Assembly: GCA_032717465.1 (NCBI GenBank)
Contig: CM064732.1
Coordinates: forward strand, 32,525,138 to 32,589,137
From: Coenobita brevimanus
Taxonomy: Eukaryota > Arthropoda > Malacostraca > Decapoda > Coenobitidae
DNA: 64,000 nt
Direction of reading: 5' to 3'
Shown here piece after piece: positions 25,971 to 37,257 of the stretch. Under the pieces are notes generated by a model. The model saw only the letters and a program-made list of their open reading frames with translations. It had not been told where the DNA came from and ran no database searches. The first letter of the stretch is position 1; every line of letters starts with the position of its first letter. A program made the translations under genes and the position numbers.

Positions 25971-26960
25971 AACTAGTGGCTGCCCATTTCGTAAGTAAGC
26001 CAGGGCACAAAAGACGTGGTGGATGTATAGAGCACATCGTCACCATGCAGCTGCTCTCTGGTAGGAAGAGGCCTAAGAAGCTAAAACGTTTTGAGCTTTC
26101 ATTGATTTCGAAAGGCATACAACCTTGTCCCACAGAATAAGTTGTTTGTTGTTTTAAAAAGTTTTAGGGTGTGGTATGGTGATGTTGTCGGCTGTTGTAG
26201 CCAGGTACAAGGTCACCGAATCCGTGATCGGTGTTGCGGTAATGACAGCCACACTTGGGGTCGGGCAGGGCTTCCCCACGTCTTGCTTCCTGTTTATAAT
26301 ATTCTTAAATGAACTCATTAGAATGGTAAAAGAACAATGTGTACCGAAGGTTTTATTCAGTGGCTTCGTATTTTGGTCTTGATGGATGATACAGTTTTGT
26401 TATCTATCAGTCGTGGCAGCATGGTCAAGGTGAGATAATTACAGTCATGTTGTGTAGAATATGGAATGGTTATAAACCAGTCAAAAGCTAAGTTTTTCGT
26501 GATAAATGTTCCGGTCATTGATGCCCAGGCCATGCAGGTGGACGGACTTGCCACTGAACTCTGTATTATACATGTGTACCCTGGCTCTCCATTCACCAGC
26601 GACGGCTCGGTGTCAACCACAGTCAAGGTACATGCCAGAAATAAGTTTGTCATGTTTTGAAGTTTGTGTCTTTCACAGTCAAAAATAATGACGTGCCATT
26701 TACAGATAAAGGAAGAAATTTTTGCACAACATTTATGTCCTCAATCCTGTAAGGCTGTGAATAATGGGTAGTAGCTGGCTATAAACATGTCATCATGTTA
26801 TATAACTAGCCCCTAAAGCAGCTATTAGGGTTGAGGAAGTAAATTCCAATCAATGTTTGCTAGAGTGAATTGGATACCAGAAATTATTCGATGAAAATAG
26901 ACTGAAGCGGCATAAACTTTATAATATCATCCGAAAGACCAGACCTCACTGATGACACTT
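25971..26960 (+). mobile_element. LINE reverse-transcriptase remnant, unassigned clade
   Basis: The plus strand carries GVGQGFPTSCFLF, the RT motif normally written GVRQGxPTSCxLF, followed about 45 codons later by LVLMDDTVLL at about 26376-26405, a variant of the FADD active-site box with both aspartates. It then has VINQSKAKFFVIN and YPGSPFTSDGSVST, the usual thumb-side segments. Frame changes at about 26380, 26450 and 26660 show decay. The hAT right end abuts it directly, but I could not find the upstream half across the hAT. Confidence 0.7.
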
Positions 26961-26976
26961 TAATGTTTTGTGATTT

Positions 26977-27084
26977 CAACAGGGTCGGTGGAGCTCCCAT
27001 AATTCACTCACTCATTGTAGGAATACTCCACAACAGGGTCGGTGGAGCTCCCATAATCCACTCACTCATTGTAGGAATACTCCA
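26977..27084. repeat. 54-bp tandem duplication with one mismatch
   Basis: Two head-to-tail copies of 54 bp starting CAACAGGGTCGGTGG differ at one base, so the duplication is recent. A 13-bp inverted match (TCACTCATTGTAG within each unit, CTACAATGAGTGA at about 27099-27111) could form a stem with the second unit. Confidence 0.93.
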
Positions 27085-27309
27085 TTTCAGGTTAACTCTA
27101 CAATGAGTGACAAGGTAAATGATTTCATATAAACCAGGAAATTATTTAATATGATGGGTGGTAAACCTTACAACCAACACATATCCCCTAATTGTAAACA
27201 AGTGGGTTGGCGGATGGATAGTGCCCCTCCTTGGAAAACAACTAACTAAAAATACAAACACAATGCCTCCAACAAGGATAGACCAATTGGTGATCACCAA
27301 TGACTGGAC

Positions 27310-28062
27310 AAAGGACATGGTACGGATTGCAACATGGATTGTAAGGGGTGCGAATGATGAGGTGGAAGAGTAAGAGAATATCCAGCTGCTTGAGGGTGAC
27401 AAAAGTAGACATATTATTACCGGTATGTGAACTGAGAGACTAAATGGTAGGTGAGAATGTGAGAGAGTGAGAGTATGGATGGGGTAGGCGAGAATAAGAG
27501 GGCAAAAGAGGGTGTAAGTATTGTTGTGTGCAAGAGATGGAAGGAGAAAATAAGAGAGTATGGATCAGTTTGTTCAAGGATCGTGTCGGCAAGACTGAAA
27601 GTAGGAATACAAACATGGGTGATTTTGTGTGTGTGTATGTGCCAACGCAAGATCGTCAAAGCAAAGTGAAAGAAGAGTTCTGGGCAAAATGTGGAAGTGT
27701 GCATGGAAAAGTTTGAGAAGCATGACTGTTTTTTATTGGAAATGTGAATGCAAAAGTAGGGAATGTGAAGGTGGATGGAGTAGTTGGTGGGTGGGGTGTG
27801 CCTGCAGAAGTGGATGAGAAGGCTCTAATGGACATTGGTGAGGAGAGGAGGCTGGTTATAACCAATACCCTCTATAGGCATAAAAGTGTCCACAGGTATA
27901 TATGGCAAGTGATGTGAAATGTGGATGCTGAACTGGATGAAGGCAATGTAATGACTGATTATGCATGTGTGGATGAGAAAGCGAGAAGGTATGTGGTGGA
28001 TGCAAGAAGATACAGAGATTGGGGAAGTGGACTTTCGGACCACCACTGGTGGTAGTGAGAGC
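27310..28062 (+). pseudogene. RTE-like AP endonuclease remnant
   Basis: Segments in three frames read RIATWIVRG, then VSIVVCKRWKEKIREYG, then VCVYVPTQDRQSKVKEEF, then GNVNAKVGNVKVDG with VPAEVDEKALMD, then VDARRYRDWGSGLSDHH. This order is that of apurinic-like endonucleases of non-LTR retrotransposons, which nick the target. The asparagine of the first motif is Ile here and GD is lost from the GDFN-type motif, so it is inactive. Confidence 0.78.
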
Positions 28063-28272
28063 CAAGGTAAAAATGCAATGAATGTAACAGAAGGAGGGAA
28101 GCACAGAGGAAGTAGTTAATACAGGGAGAGTAGAAAGGTTGCAAGAAGATGGAAAAAGGGCAAAATATAAGAGAGAAAGAGGGAGATATTGTGTAATATG
28201 ATTTGGAGCAGATGCCAGGGGTGGAAGATGTGTGCAAGATAGTCACAGAAAAAAATCTGTGCAGCATATGAG

Positions 28273-29755
28273 GTGGTAAAGGGGGTGCAAGGAAGAGCAT
28301 GGCAGAATGAAGAGATGAGACAAGCTGCTATGCAAAAGAAAGCATATAGTGAGTGGATGGGAAGCAGAGGTATGAGGGAAATTGAGAGATGGAAGAAAGC
28401 GTTTTATGTAGAGAGGAAAAGAGAGGTGAAAAGATTAGTCAGATGGAGTAAGAAGATAGTGAATGAGGAATCTGGTAGGAATTTGAGTATAAAGTGGAGG
28501 AAATGTAAGAAAATGTTCTGGAAGGAGGTAAAGAGAGTTAGACAAGGTGATAAAGAAGTTGGTAGGGGAATGAAAGATAAAGGTGGTAGATTGATAGTGG
28601 AGAAGGTAGGAAAAGTGAGCAGGAGAGAACACTTTAAGGAGCTGTTAAACATAGCGAATGAAAGTAATGCATGTATAATTACCTAGGGAATGGCAGGGAG
28701 AGGGACCGGGAGTGGAGAAGGAGGGAAGAGATCAGTAGGATGGAAGTAGTGAAAGCAACGAAGTAAGTCAAAATGGGAAAAGTCCCAGGAATAGATGGAG
28801 TGTGTGCTGAACGGATGAAGCAGTGGGGAGAGGTAAAAGTACTTGTAGAATGGATATGGAAGATGTGCCGAATAACCCAGGAGGAAGGTAAAGTCCCAGA
28901 GGATTGGAAGATAGGTATAATTATTCCTCTATACAAGGAAATGGGAAAAAGGAAATGTTTGGTAACCATAAGGGCATTTGTCTTCTTAGTGCAATAGAAG
29001 AAGTATATTGTAGGATACTTACTGACAGAGTTACGGAAATAACAGAGGAATTAGTTGGAGAAGAGCAGGGAGGTTTCAGGAAGGGAAGCGGTTGTGTAGA
29101 TCAGGTATTCATCCTTAGGTCCACAGTGGAAAAGTTTCTAGAAGAGGGAGAGAAGTTGAAAGTGGCTTCGTGGATATGGAGAAAGCATGTGACCGAGTGG
29201 ATAGACAAGGAATGTAGAAAATATTAAAAATATATGGAGTAAATGACAAATTCTTGAATGCCGTGAAGAGGTGTATGTATGGCGGTGCTAAGGCTTGCGG
29301 TGAGTGCGTGTGGTGAAATGTGTGATTTTTTTCTATTTGAATGTTGGATTGAAACAGGGATGTGTCATGTCTCCATGGTTGTTCAATCTGTATGTGGATG
29401 GAATTGTTAAGGTGATACAAGGTAGAACAGTGGCTGGTGGAGCAGCCCTAATGAGAGAAGGCAGCCTTTGAAAACTCCTGTACTGTTGTTTGCAGATGAT
29501 ACTGTACTATTCAGCGACGACGAAGGGGAAATGCAAGGCTTGGTGAATGAGTCTGGGAGAGTGTGTAGGAAACTGAATCTAAAGGTGAATGTAGGGATGA
29601 GTAAAGTTATGGTCTTCGAGAGTAGTGAAGTCACTGAATATAGAGTAAGGTTGGATGATGTGCAAATGGAGAGTTTGAGAGCATTTAAGTACTTGGGCAG
29701 TGTAATGAGTAAGGATAAAAGTTTGGAGGATAAAGTGCTTGAAAGTGTACAATAG
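28273..29755 (+). pseudogene. RTE-like reverse transcriptase remnant
   Basis: 28273-28686 is a basic linker (RKCKKMFWKEVKRVRQG). 28773-28997 and 28904-29227 overlap in two frames and together give the fingers domain, ending with GGFRKGSGCVDQVF. The motif-A region (D-MEKACDRVDRQG) at about 29165-29210 is reached through a frameshift. 29468-29755 contains LLFADDTVLF with both catalytic aspartates (about 29489-29500), then MSKVMVFES and YLGSVM. The active-site box is intact, but frameshifts on both sides prevent translation. Confidence 0.8.
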
Positions 29756-30793
29756 GGAAGAAATGTTACTGGTTCTTTGAAAGCAGTGATGAAAAATAAG
29801 GAAGTGGGCATGGAAGTAAAAAACAAGTCACTGCATGATAGTATTGTAATACTAACTCTAACATAAGGAAGCGAAGCTTGGACCTTGTTGGAAGGACACA
29901 TGTCAAGAGTGAGAAAAGTGGAAATGAGTTATTTTTTAGAGGAATATGTGAAGCTACACGAGGAGACAGACTGACAAATGAGGAAACGAAGAGTGTTGTT
30001 GTGTGGAAGTGGATGTGATAGAAATCGTCAGGAGACACTGAGGTGCTTTTGCCTTGTGGAGAGGATGGAGAGCGAGAGGCTCACGAGGAGAGTGTATTTG
30101 AGTGAGGTGGAGGGGCAGAGAGAGAGGGAGAGGCCGAGGACGAGATGCAGGGATGGAGTGGAGACGTAAATGAGAGAGGGTGTGTGCGTACATGGAGGGC
30201 AGTGAAATGGCAGGGGACAGGGCGACATGGAGATGATGTGTTTGTTGCCACCCCTTAGGGGATTAAGGCTTCTGGCAATAGATAGGTTGATGGAGATTTC
30301 AACAGTCTTGCGTGCTAATACAACCAGTGGGAGGAAGTTACGGAACTTTGTGAATACTGAGGTACCTGATGCTAAATTTGTGATGCAAAATGTATATATA
30401 TCCATTTATCAGTGTGACTCATCTATGTGTCAGGTGTACAAAGTAATCAGTCCCGAACCTAATGTTCATAATATATACATGAAATGACTTACTGATAAAC
30501 ATATCCACGGAATATCGCTTACTTGTTTCCATATACCAGGACACAGTCTGTGTGTGGACATGGGGCGATGGAACAGGCGGGGACGGGATCGTTTCCCAGC
30601 AGAGGAGTGCCTGTGTGCCTGTGGGCTCGTACAGGCCTAGAGACATGTTGTGGAAGAATGTCCAGGTTCAATCAATATTAGACATTTGTTTGGCTTTTGC
30701 AAGTTAGAGCAGCTTTTTACTGGACGATACTCTTATGATACAACGTGTAACATCATTCATGTTTGTCTTAAACTATACTTATAGAAATCTGCT

Positions 30794-30836
30794 TATCTAT
30801 ATATAACCAGACGCCATAATCCCATAAGGGGTGGAC
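30794..30836 (-). mobile_element. RTE-family 3' tail fragment (copy 3)
   Basis: Read on the minus strand, CCACCCCTTATGGGATTATG and CGTCTGGTT lead into TATATAGATA. This matches the last 30 or so bases of the L1 family at 11427 and 30285. It is a minimal 5'-truncated copy or a breakpoint remnant. Confidence 0.65.
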
Positions 30837-30901
30837 GTTTGACTTTAAGGTAGCTGTTTTACGGGGAGGGACATTAACCCTCAGCCAACCCACTTTGGGA
30901 G

Positions 30902-32021
30902 CAGGGCTCTCAGTTCTTGTTCATGGAATTTCCTTAGAAAGCTATAAAAATTTCTCTAAATTTGATCATATTTCCTTAGATAGTGAATCAAATATATATA
31001 ATCATAAAGCAGGCTACAACTCTCAAAAACAGACTTTAGAACATAACTTTTACTTGCAGATAAAATAGAATACAATGACTTCACAGAATAAAAATTTTGA
31101 AGTTCATACATGCTCTACAAAACACTGTAAATCATCCTGATTTGGTGACTACCAAAACTCACAAACAAAATATCCCAAATGCATAATAATCAAACTTTAT
31201 GATTCTTAATTTCAAACAATTTGAATTATTAAGTGATTTTCTGTAAAGGCGTGGTAGCGATTAAAAGAAAAGGTCTTCCTGTAAACATTAGTAGCCAATG
31301 AATATATGATGAACAGAAAAAATCGCTCACACAATCATAACACCGTTGTTGGTGCTGCTTCAACTTCACAGAATTCATAATTGTAACCACAATACTACAG
31401 ATATTCACTTACTTCGAGTAAAACAATTACCCCTTGAATTTCTCATGTAGAATTTTTTGACACTTCGTCAGTAGCTTCAACTTTTATGGATTACATGGAA
31501 ATGATTTGTTTTGGGCCACCCCGTGCGGGATTAAGGCGACAGGCAACAAGTAGATAGATAAATAGATATAACACCACTAAGTACTTTAGTTTGAAGCTTA
31601 CCTTCTTAAAAAAAAAAAAAAAAAAAAAGGGGGGAATAATGGCACCTGAACAGAAAAGAACACGCAAGGTAGTGGGCAGACTTCGGTATGTGCCAGACTC
31701 CACAGTCCATACACTACTTCCTAGACTGAAACAGTGGGACTAATGCACATTTTCCGCTCAGTCACGTCACCGCACAGGAGCTAGGACCCGTTCGTTTCGT
31801 GATCAAATGCGTTATTGCCAGAGGCCACCAAAGGTTTTGCATCTCACAACCAATGTTAGATACTTAGCTTTTCTCGCAATATCGTTAAAAATCCTCAAAT
31901 ATTTCAAGCAAATTCCATAAAAATTCCTTAGATTTTCCTTAAAATAGCCATATCCTTAAAAATTTCTTCATATTACCAAATTTCTCAGTCTAGAGAAATT
32001 TTCTTAAAAATGTGAGCCCTA
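30902..32021. mobile_element. Non-autonomous hAT-like element
   Basis: The left end reads CAGGGCTCTCAGTT and the right end, inverted, TAGGGCTCACATTT. Inside each end the motif AAATTTCTCTA recurs. The flanks TTTGGGAG (30894-30901) and ATTGGGAG (32022-32029) form an 8-bp duplication with one mismatch, as expected for hAT. No transposase is present in the 1.1 kb. It carries a truncated RTE tail at 31490-31575 and an A-run at about 31609-31628, so it predates those insertions. Confidence 0.6.
31490..31575 (+). mobile_element. RTE-family 3' end, 5'-truncated (copy 4)
   Basis: ACATGGAAATGATTTG, then CCACCCCGTGCGGGATTAAG, then a TAGATAGATAAATAGATA tail, match the final 80 or so bases of copy 2 (about 30222-30290). 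This is a dead-on-arrival insertion inside the hAT-like element. Confidence 0.75.
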
Positions 32022-32029
32022 ATTGGGAG

Positions 32030-32269
32030 CGTTCGTTCGTTTGTAGTTTTCCCCCACCTGTAGTGGGGGCCGAGCCGTACATTAGCCCGGTAGATGATGG
32101 GAGCTTGTTGTTGTTGTTGATTCTCTCCTCATTCGAGGAGACCGGGCCTTGCTGTAGCCCGGTTGGTGGTGGTTGTCTTCAGTAAAGTAAGGGGTAAGAC
32201 AGGGCCTGGGGAATGCCCAGCACACACGCCCTGTCTCCTGGCTGAGTTGCGGTGTGTGTGTGATGGGAG
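32030..32269. other. Non-coding, repeat-like flank
   Basis: The word TAGCCCGGT recurs (about 32083 and 32155), with a TTG microsatellite between. No gene or named element is recognised. Confidence 0.45.
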
Positions 32270-32520
32270 CAAGTATAGGTTGGTTATATGGTTACCGCCC
32301 TGCGTTTTTAATGGTGTCCTGGCCTACAGGAAATCATTAGGCATGTCACTCAAAGTAAAGCTATCTGAAAAGGAAAGATGAGCAATAAAAAGTGACAGGA
32401 AAGATGAAAGAAATAGGAATTGAGGAGGGCAGACAAAAAAAAAAAAAAATTATGAAGGTGAAGGAAAATGTAGGCAGTACTATATCAAGTGAGTGGATGA
32501 TGGTCACTACCGCCTGTAAA
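32270..32520 (+). repeat. Interspersed repeat R3, copy 1
   Basis: GGTTATATGGTTACCGCCCT, then the CCTACAGGAAATCATT block, an A/G-rich middle with an A-run at about 32437-32449, and AGTGAGTGGATGATGG at the end match, in order, the copy at 62313-62606. No coding capacity is seen; the class is unknown. Confidence 0.7.
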
Positions 32521-33050
32521 AATCGCTGTATTAAATACGATGCGTTGGTTTAAGTTTTATTATTTGCTGCTAATGTGTCTTTGGTAAGTGTTACTTTCGA
32601 GACTGCAGATTATGATCTTGAAATGTAAAGAGATGTATATTTTTGTTGCTTTATATTGTTTTCTGTATTCAAACTCTTGTAAACTGTGATCAGTAAACTA
32701 ACTGTCTATCAATCTGTTACTATGTAACTATTTGTTTGTAACGTTCAACCTCTCTCTCTCTCTCTCTCTCTCTCCAACACAGTTATTTAACTTACCCATC
32801 CTTTCGTGATGAAGAATCACAGGTAACCGAATCAATATATGATTATGAATAGAAATATAGACTGTTATTAATACGCCCTTATACACCCTCATAAAATATG
32901 TGTTGGTTACCTCTTTAGATAAGGAGATTTTTCGGTATACGTTTTTCTTGCTACTGCCTTAAAACTTAATGAAGAATAGTAGTTTCTTCCCTCTTAGTGA
33001 AAGAGTTATGGTCATTGTATCAGAAATTAGTCCAATGGTTGTGTCTATTC
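32521..33050. other. No gene seen; short (CT)n
   Basis: AT-rich DNA with a (CT)12 at about 32749-32774. The last six bases (TCTATT, 33045-33050) are the left target duplication of the following element. Confidence 0.6.
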
Positions 33051-33800
33051 CACTGAGCTGTATAATATGGAGAGGCTATCTCCGCCGCAGGCTTGTGATT
33101 TTGGCGGTCATATACAAACACAGACACTTATATTCAAATTCAAATACTTCATTTCCACTAAGCAGTGATTATTAATAAAGAGACACTTTTTGCTTATAGT
33201 ACAAAAACATATATGGATTATGATTTTTTTTTTTTTCCGCCTAGTTCAACGAATTATATCAGGTACATTTAGCCAATGAGTATAAAACAACGCCGTAGGT
33301 TGCTGCAGTGCAGAACTTACCCTTTATGGCACTATCCATGTCATTAAATCGAATGTCTAGATTGATAAAGGCCGGAAGAAACATGGAAATATCTATAAGA
33401 GAGTGCGAACAGAAAAGAAGAGGACATGGAGAGAAAGACTGAAGGTAAATGGGCCCGTTTTAGTGGCCTCATTCATGCAGGGATACTGGGGAAGAATCTT
33501 CCCGCCACACCCCAGCGGGCAATAATCTTATAGAATTAGCAACAAGATATATTTCTTACTTGTGAAATGTAATGCCATCTCTCTCTGATGAATTCCTGTA
33601 TCCAGTTTTGCATCCAGAAGCTGCACAGCTGACCATGGCACTATATATTACGGAATCATCGGCTGCTTTCAAGAACCCAACGAACACAGTTCAAAAACCG
33701 TGGACATCAGGCGAGGTGTAACATGGCTGCCGCTACACCAGTACATCAGTTACGCTGTGCAAGCCATGAGAAAGCCTCTCCATATTATAGAGCTCAGTGG
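33051..33800. mobile_element. MITE-like element with near-perfect inverted repeats and 6-bp duplication
   Basis: The left 28 bp (starting CCACTGAGCTGTATAATATG) matches the inverted right 28 bp with one difference, and looser similarity continues for about 18 more bases. The element is exactly 750 bp and is flanked on both sides by TCTATT (33045-33050 and 33801-33806). It has no transposase frame; a T-run lies at about 33222-33236. A 6-bp duplication fits none of the common superfamilies cleanly (hAT 8, mariner 2, PIF 3, piggyBac 4); Dada elements are reported to make 6-7 bp. Confidence 0.85.
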
Positions 33801-33806
33801 TCTATT

Positions 33807-36029
33807 CACTCACGCCGAATTTTTCCACCTAAGGTGTGATAATTTTAATTAGCTGAGAGGAGCTACAGTCAGCCAGTGGGCTTATTGCTTTTTTATTAGT
33901 TCTCATGTTTTGATAATTTAAATTCGGTATTTTCTTCTGGCTGTCGCTGGACGATTTTCATTCAGCTGAGGAATACCACAAGCAGATAAAGTATTCAGCT
34001 AATGGTGGTAAACTATTTCACATCATCATTACAATCACGACAGTTAGTGTTGTTTCTGCCAGACGATTCTTTTCAGCTAGGGGTTTGAGGAGGAGGGTGA
34101 GACTCCTCGTAGTGAAAGGATTAAGTGTTCTTAGAATTTATTGCCTCGGTCAAGTTATTAACCTGAAACCCTTCAGAACCAGAGTGTTTTTCACATACAT
34201 CAACATATAACTGAACTGCTTCCTTACCTAATTGAAATAATATTAGTCTTCATCATAAGCAATATATCGCAATAAAATGTTATATAAGGGTATATCTGTG
34301 CACTATTTTTGTTGTGGTAAGCAGAAATGCGACTATGTGTTGCATTCACATACGTTCAGCGATAGTTCAGGAGTAATGTTGGCGGTTAGTGGCATTCCCA
34401 ATAAAAGCTCTCACTAACAGAGAGGCCGTCATAATTACCCATCGCTGTTCCCAGAAACGTGACCTAACGGTCTAACAGAAGCAAGTGCATTGTGATCCCT
34501 GAAGTATTACAGGAGATTAAAGTATATCCACCCTTGGTGAAAAAGCTAATCGGTCATAAAAAGATTAATCAACATTCAACAACTCCCCAGCTAACTCTTT
34601 CATGGCCAGGGCAAAGTTTGTGTTTTATTCCAGTTAACGACAGACGATTCTCTTCAGCTAAGCGTGAATCACAGAAGTATGACTTTTTAACTAGCAGTCC
34701 TGTGACGTGTTTCTGTAGTTTGCTGTTGCTGCTGCCTAATCGGTTTTATTCAAATGAGGAAAGGCCTTTCATGTTCATGGGATTGTAAAGGGCTACATCT
34801 AACCCATCCTGTTAAAATAAAACTCTCCTAGGATGAATAGGAACAGGATGGCCGGGAAGACTTTTATATTCCATTCCCCATTTCCCCAGATGGTTAGATA
34901 TAGGTTAAAATGATCATAGGAGTCTAATAGTGTCTAATATCAATTCCGAGAACTGGACGCATATAGCCACTGACCGCCACGGAGTGAAGGGTAAGAAACA
35001 TTTGCTCTTTGCCCTTTGATCACCTATTATTTAAATTCTTGGGGGAGGGGGGCAGAGTGCTGACTTTATCAAATATCAAAACCAGAAATGCCATGGCAGT
35101 GGAATATCAGCAACATGTGTCTAGCCAATAGGGAAATATTGTATTATGCAGTGTGGCGCAATAACAGAGACTAATTTGTTATATGTTCCACACGAGATTA
35201 AAACAGATACCCAAGCAATTCAGTAAATGAATTAATTCATTTATGATAGTGGAATGGCAATTTCGAAAGAAAAACTTCGCCCAGACAATCTGTAAATGAG
35301 CAATCATGAAGCGAACAGCTGAAGAGACAAAACTGCCCTTTTTAAGCGGGTTGCTAGTGCTTATCTTGAGCTTTTTCATATTAGCTGTTCTGTAATTAGA
35401 CTTCCATTTCTCTAACGATGCAAAGTATTTATCAACAACACCACGCTACATTCTGCTAAGCAGGCGTGCCTACTATTCACCTACAGGTGATTCTTTATCG
35501 AAATGCAAGTCCAATTACCTCCCTCATTTAAAAGAAACAATTTGCTGCTTCCAGTGGAAACCATATACAGTAGCCAACAAATGGATGTCTTCCGGTCAAG
35601 AAGATTAACTGCTCAAATCATGCCTTCTTTGGAATAACTTAGGAAGTCTTCTAATCCTTCCCTCTAAGTGAGTAGTTCCAACCATATAGGGGCCATAATA
35701 TTTTTCACATGGGGTCATGGTGTCGCCAGTGATAGGACTTCATTTTCTTGAGGCAAAATTCGTGAGGAATTATTCTTCTGTAAAACATCCCTTGAAGATC
35801 ATTCCTGGAGACAAGATAGAATCCATGAACTTAATGGTATCTCATTACGAAAGACATTTTCGGAGAGAGGACTTTGACAGAGTTTTGCCTGACAATAGGA
35901 CGCTACTCTGGCATCAGCAAATCTACAGCTTTGTTGGTCTCTGTATGTCTATACAAAGTGATGCTTTCCAATCTGTTGAACATCAGGCTGAATCAATGTA
36001 CTCATTTCCATGTGGAAGATGATCTCTGA
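33807..36029. other. No gene seen; dispersed GACGATTYT-TTCAGCT words
   Basis: AT-rich DNA. A word near GACGATTYTYTTCAGCTRAG occurs at about 33950, 34062 and 34643, with a weaker form at about 33838. The first three instances are about 111 bp apart, suggesting a worn tandem repeat. The 101-codon frame at 35717-36022 has no domain that I recognise and could be chance. Confidence 0.5.
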
Positions 36030-36543
36030 TGTTCTCTCTTACTGTATCTCTGCCAGCGAAACCCTATTTAGTAGGAGAAAAAAAGCAATTCCCATCTTAC
36101 CACTGGGTTTTCAACTGGCCTGAGTGATGTAAGTGCACAAGGTATTTACTGAAATACAGTATCAAAGATGCTGAAATCTCATTAATTCAGTAATGCTGCT
36201 GGGGGCCACGGATGTTACCGAATCTTCTCCGGCTGACCAGAGAATGGAAAAGGGTGGGAACCACTGCTATCAGCACATATGAATATAATCTTCAGAAGAC
36301 TCAGTCACCCACAAGGCTAGTTAATATTGTTGTCACCTATGGCGAGGTCATCCACAACGCCAGTACACTGAGGACGTACAAGTAAAAGTGTAATGAAAGA
36401 GGCGAGCTGTTCCTTGTGGGGCAGTGGACCTTCTGGTAATGTGGAAACGTTGGGTAATTTGCCTCTGGTCGAAAGTTTATTCCTACCAGTAACCAAATCT
36501 TTATGCAGGAATCTAGTTCTGATCAGATCAGTGTAGAGTCATT

Positions 36544-36546
<3 letters not shown>
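36030..36546 (+). repeat. R2 repeat, block B, copy 1
   Basis: This block starts near CTGTATCTCTGCCAG and ends in a (CA)n array. It matches 44505-45019 over its whole length with many substitutions, including TGGGTTTTCAACTGGCCTGA, GGGAACCACTGCTATCAGCA and GCTGTTCCTTGTG. No coding capacity is seen. Confidence 0.8.
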
Positions 36547-36642
<96 letters not shown>

Positions 36643-36658
36643 CACACACACACACACG
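36547..36658. repeat. (CA)n microsatellite
   Basis: About 56 CA units with one CG interruption. The array lies at the same place, at the end of R2 block B, as the shorter array at 45020-45041. Confidence 0.97.
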
Positions 36659-36659
36659 A

Positions 36660-37257
36660 GAATGTGCAAAGGAGTTAAGTAAACCATTATTTTTAATTTT
36701 CAAGAAATCCTTGAGTCAAGGTAAACTACCTGATATTTGGAAGAAAGCAAATATTGTCCCCTTATTCAAGAAAGGAAATAGACAAAATCCACTCAACTAC
36801 CGACCAGTATCACTGACCAGTGTTGTAAGCAAGGTATTAGAAAACCTTATAAGAAAAGCTTGGGTAAATCATCTAGAAGAACACAGTATGATAACAGAAA
36901 GACAGTTTGGTTTCAGAAAAGGAAAATCATGTGTTACTAATCTGTTGAGCTACTATGACAGAGTAACTAACAATACAGGAAAGAGAAGTATGGGTGGACA
37001 GTATCTATTTAGATTTCAAGAAAGCATTTGACACAGTATCACACCAAAGACTTTTATGGAAACTGTCCCATCAAGGAGGAATTCGAGGCAAACTGTTTTG
37101 TTGGATGCAAGATTTTCTCATAAAAAGAGAAATGAGAACAGTACTAAGAGGAAGCTACTCATCATGGAAAGAAGTGACTAGTGGAGTACCACAGGGTTCA
37201 GTGCTGGCACCAATCATGTTTTTAGTGTATATAAATGATATAAATAATGAATATAAA
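36660..37257 (+). mobile_element. CR1-like LINE fragment (RT domain)
   Basis: It encodes KLPDIWKKANIVPLFKKG, NYRPVSLTSVVSKVLE, QFGFRKGKSC, then in another frame YLDFKKAFDTVSHQRLL (motif A aspartate present) and TSGVPQGSVLAPIMFLVYIND. It corresponds to about 40255-40840 of the longer copy. It stops before the FADD box and is bounded by (CA)n on the left and R2 block A on the right. LINE insertions normally keep their 3' end, so this is a recombined internal fragment. One frameshift lies at about 36990-37020. Confidence 0.85.

Larger units (their letters stand above)
27130..30285 (+). mobile_element. RTE-like LINE, near full length but decayed (family L1, copy 2)
   Basis: Domains appear in order. 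The endonuclease starts with RIATWIVRGANDEVE at about 27320 (normally IATWNVRG) and is followed by FxGNVNAKVG and DHH segments. The reverse transcriptase has VPGIDGVCAE, GGFRKGSGCVDQ and FADDTVLF. The 3' end, CACCCCTTAGGGGATTAAGG, is followed by TAGATAG. At least eight frame changes break the reading frame. It is collinear with the minus-strand copy at 11427-14030. The clade call rests on motif wording, not on a tree. Confidence 0.82.

Noticed and set aside
26977..27084. CRISPR-like direct repeats
   Set aside because: Only two head-to-tail 54-bp units without spacers, in an animal-type genome.
35717..36022. A 101-codon host exon
   Set aside because: No domain, no clear splice sites and no repeated or conserved support; length is compatible with chance.
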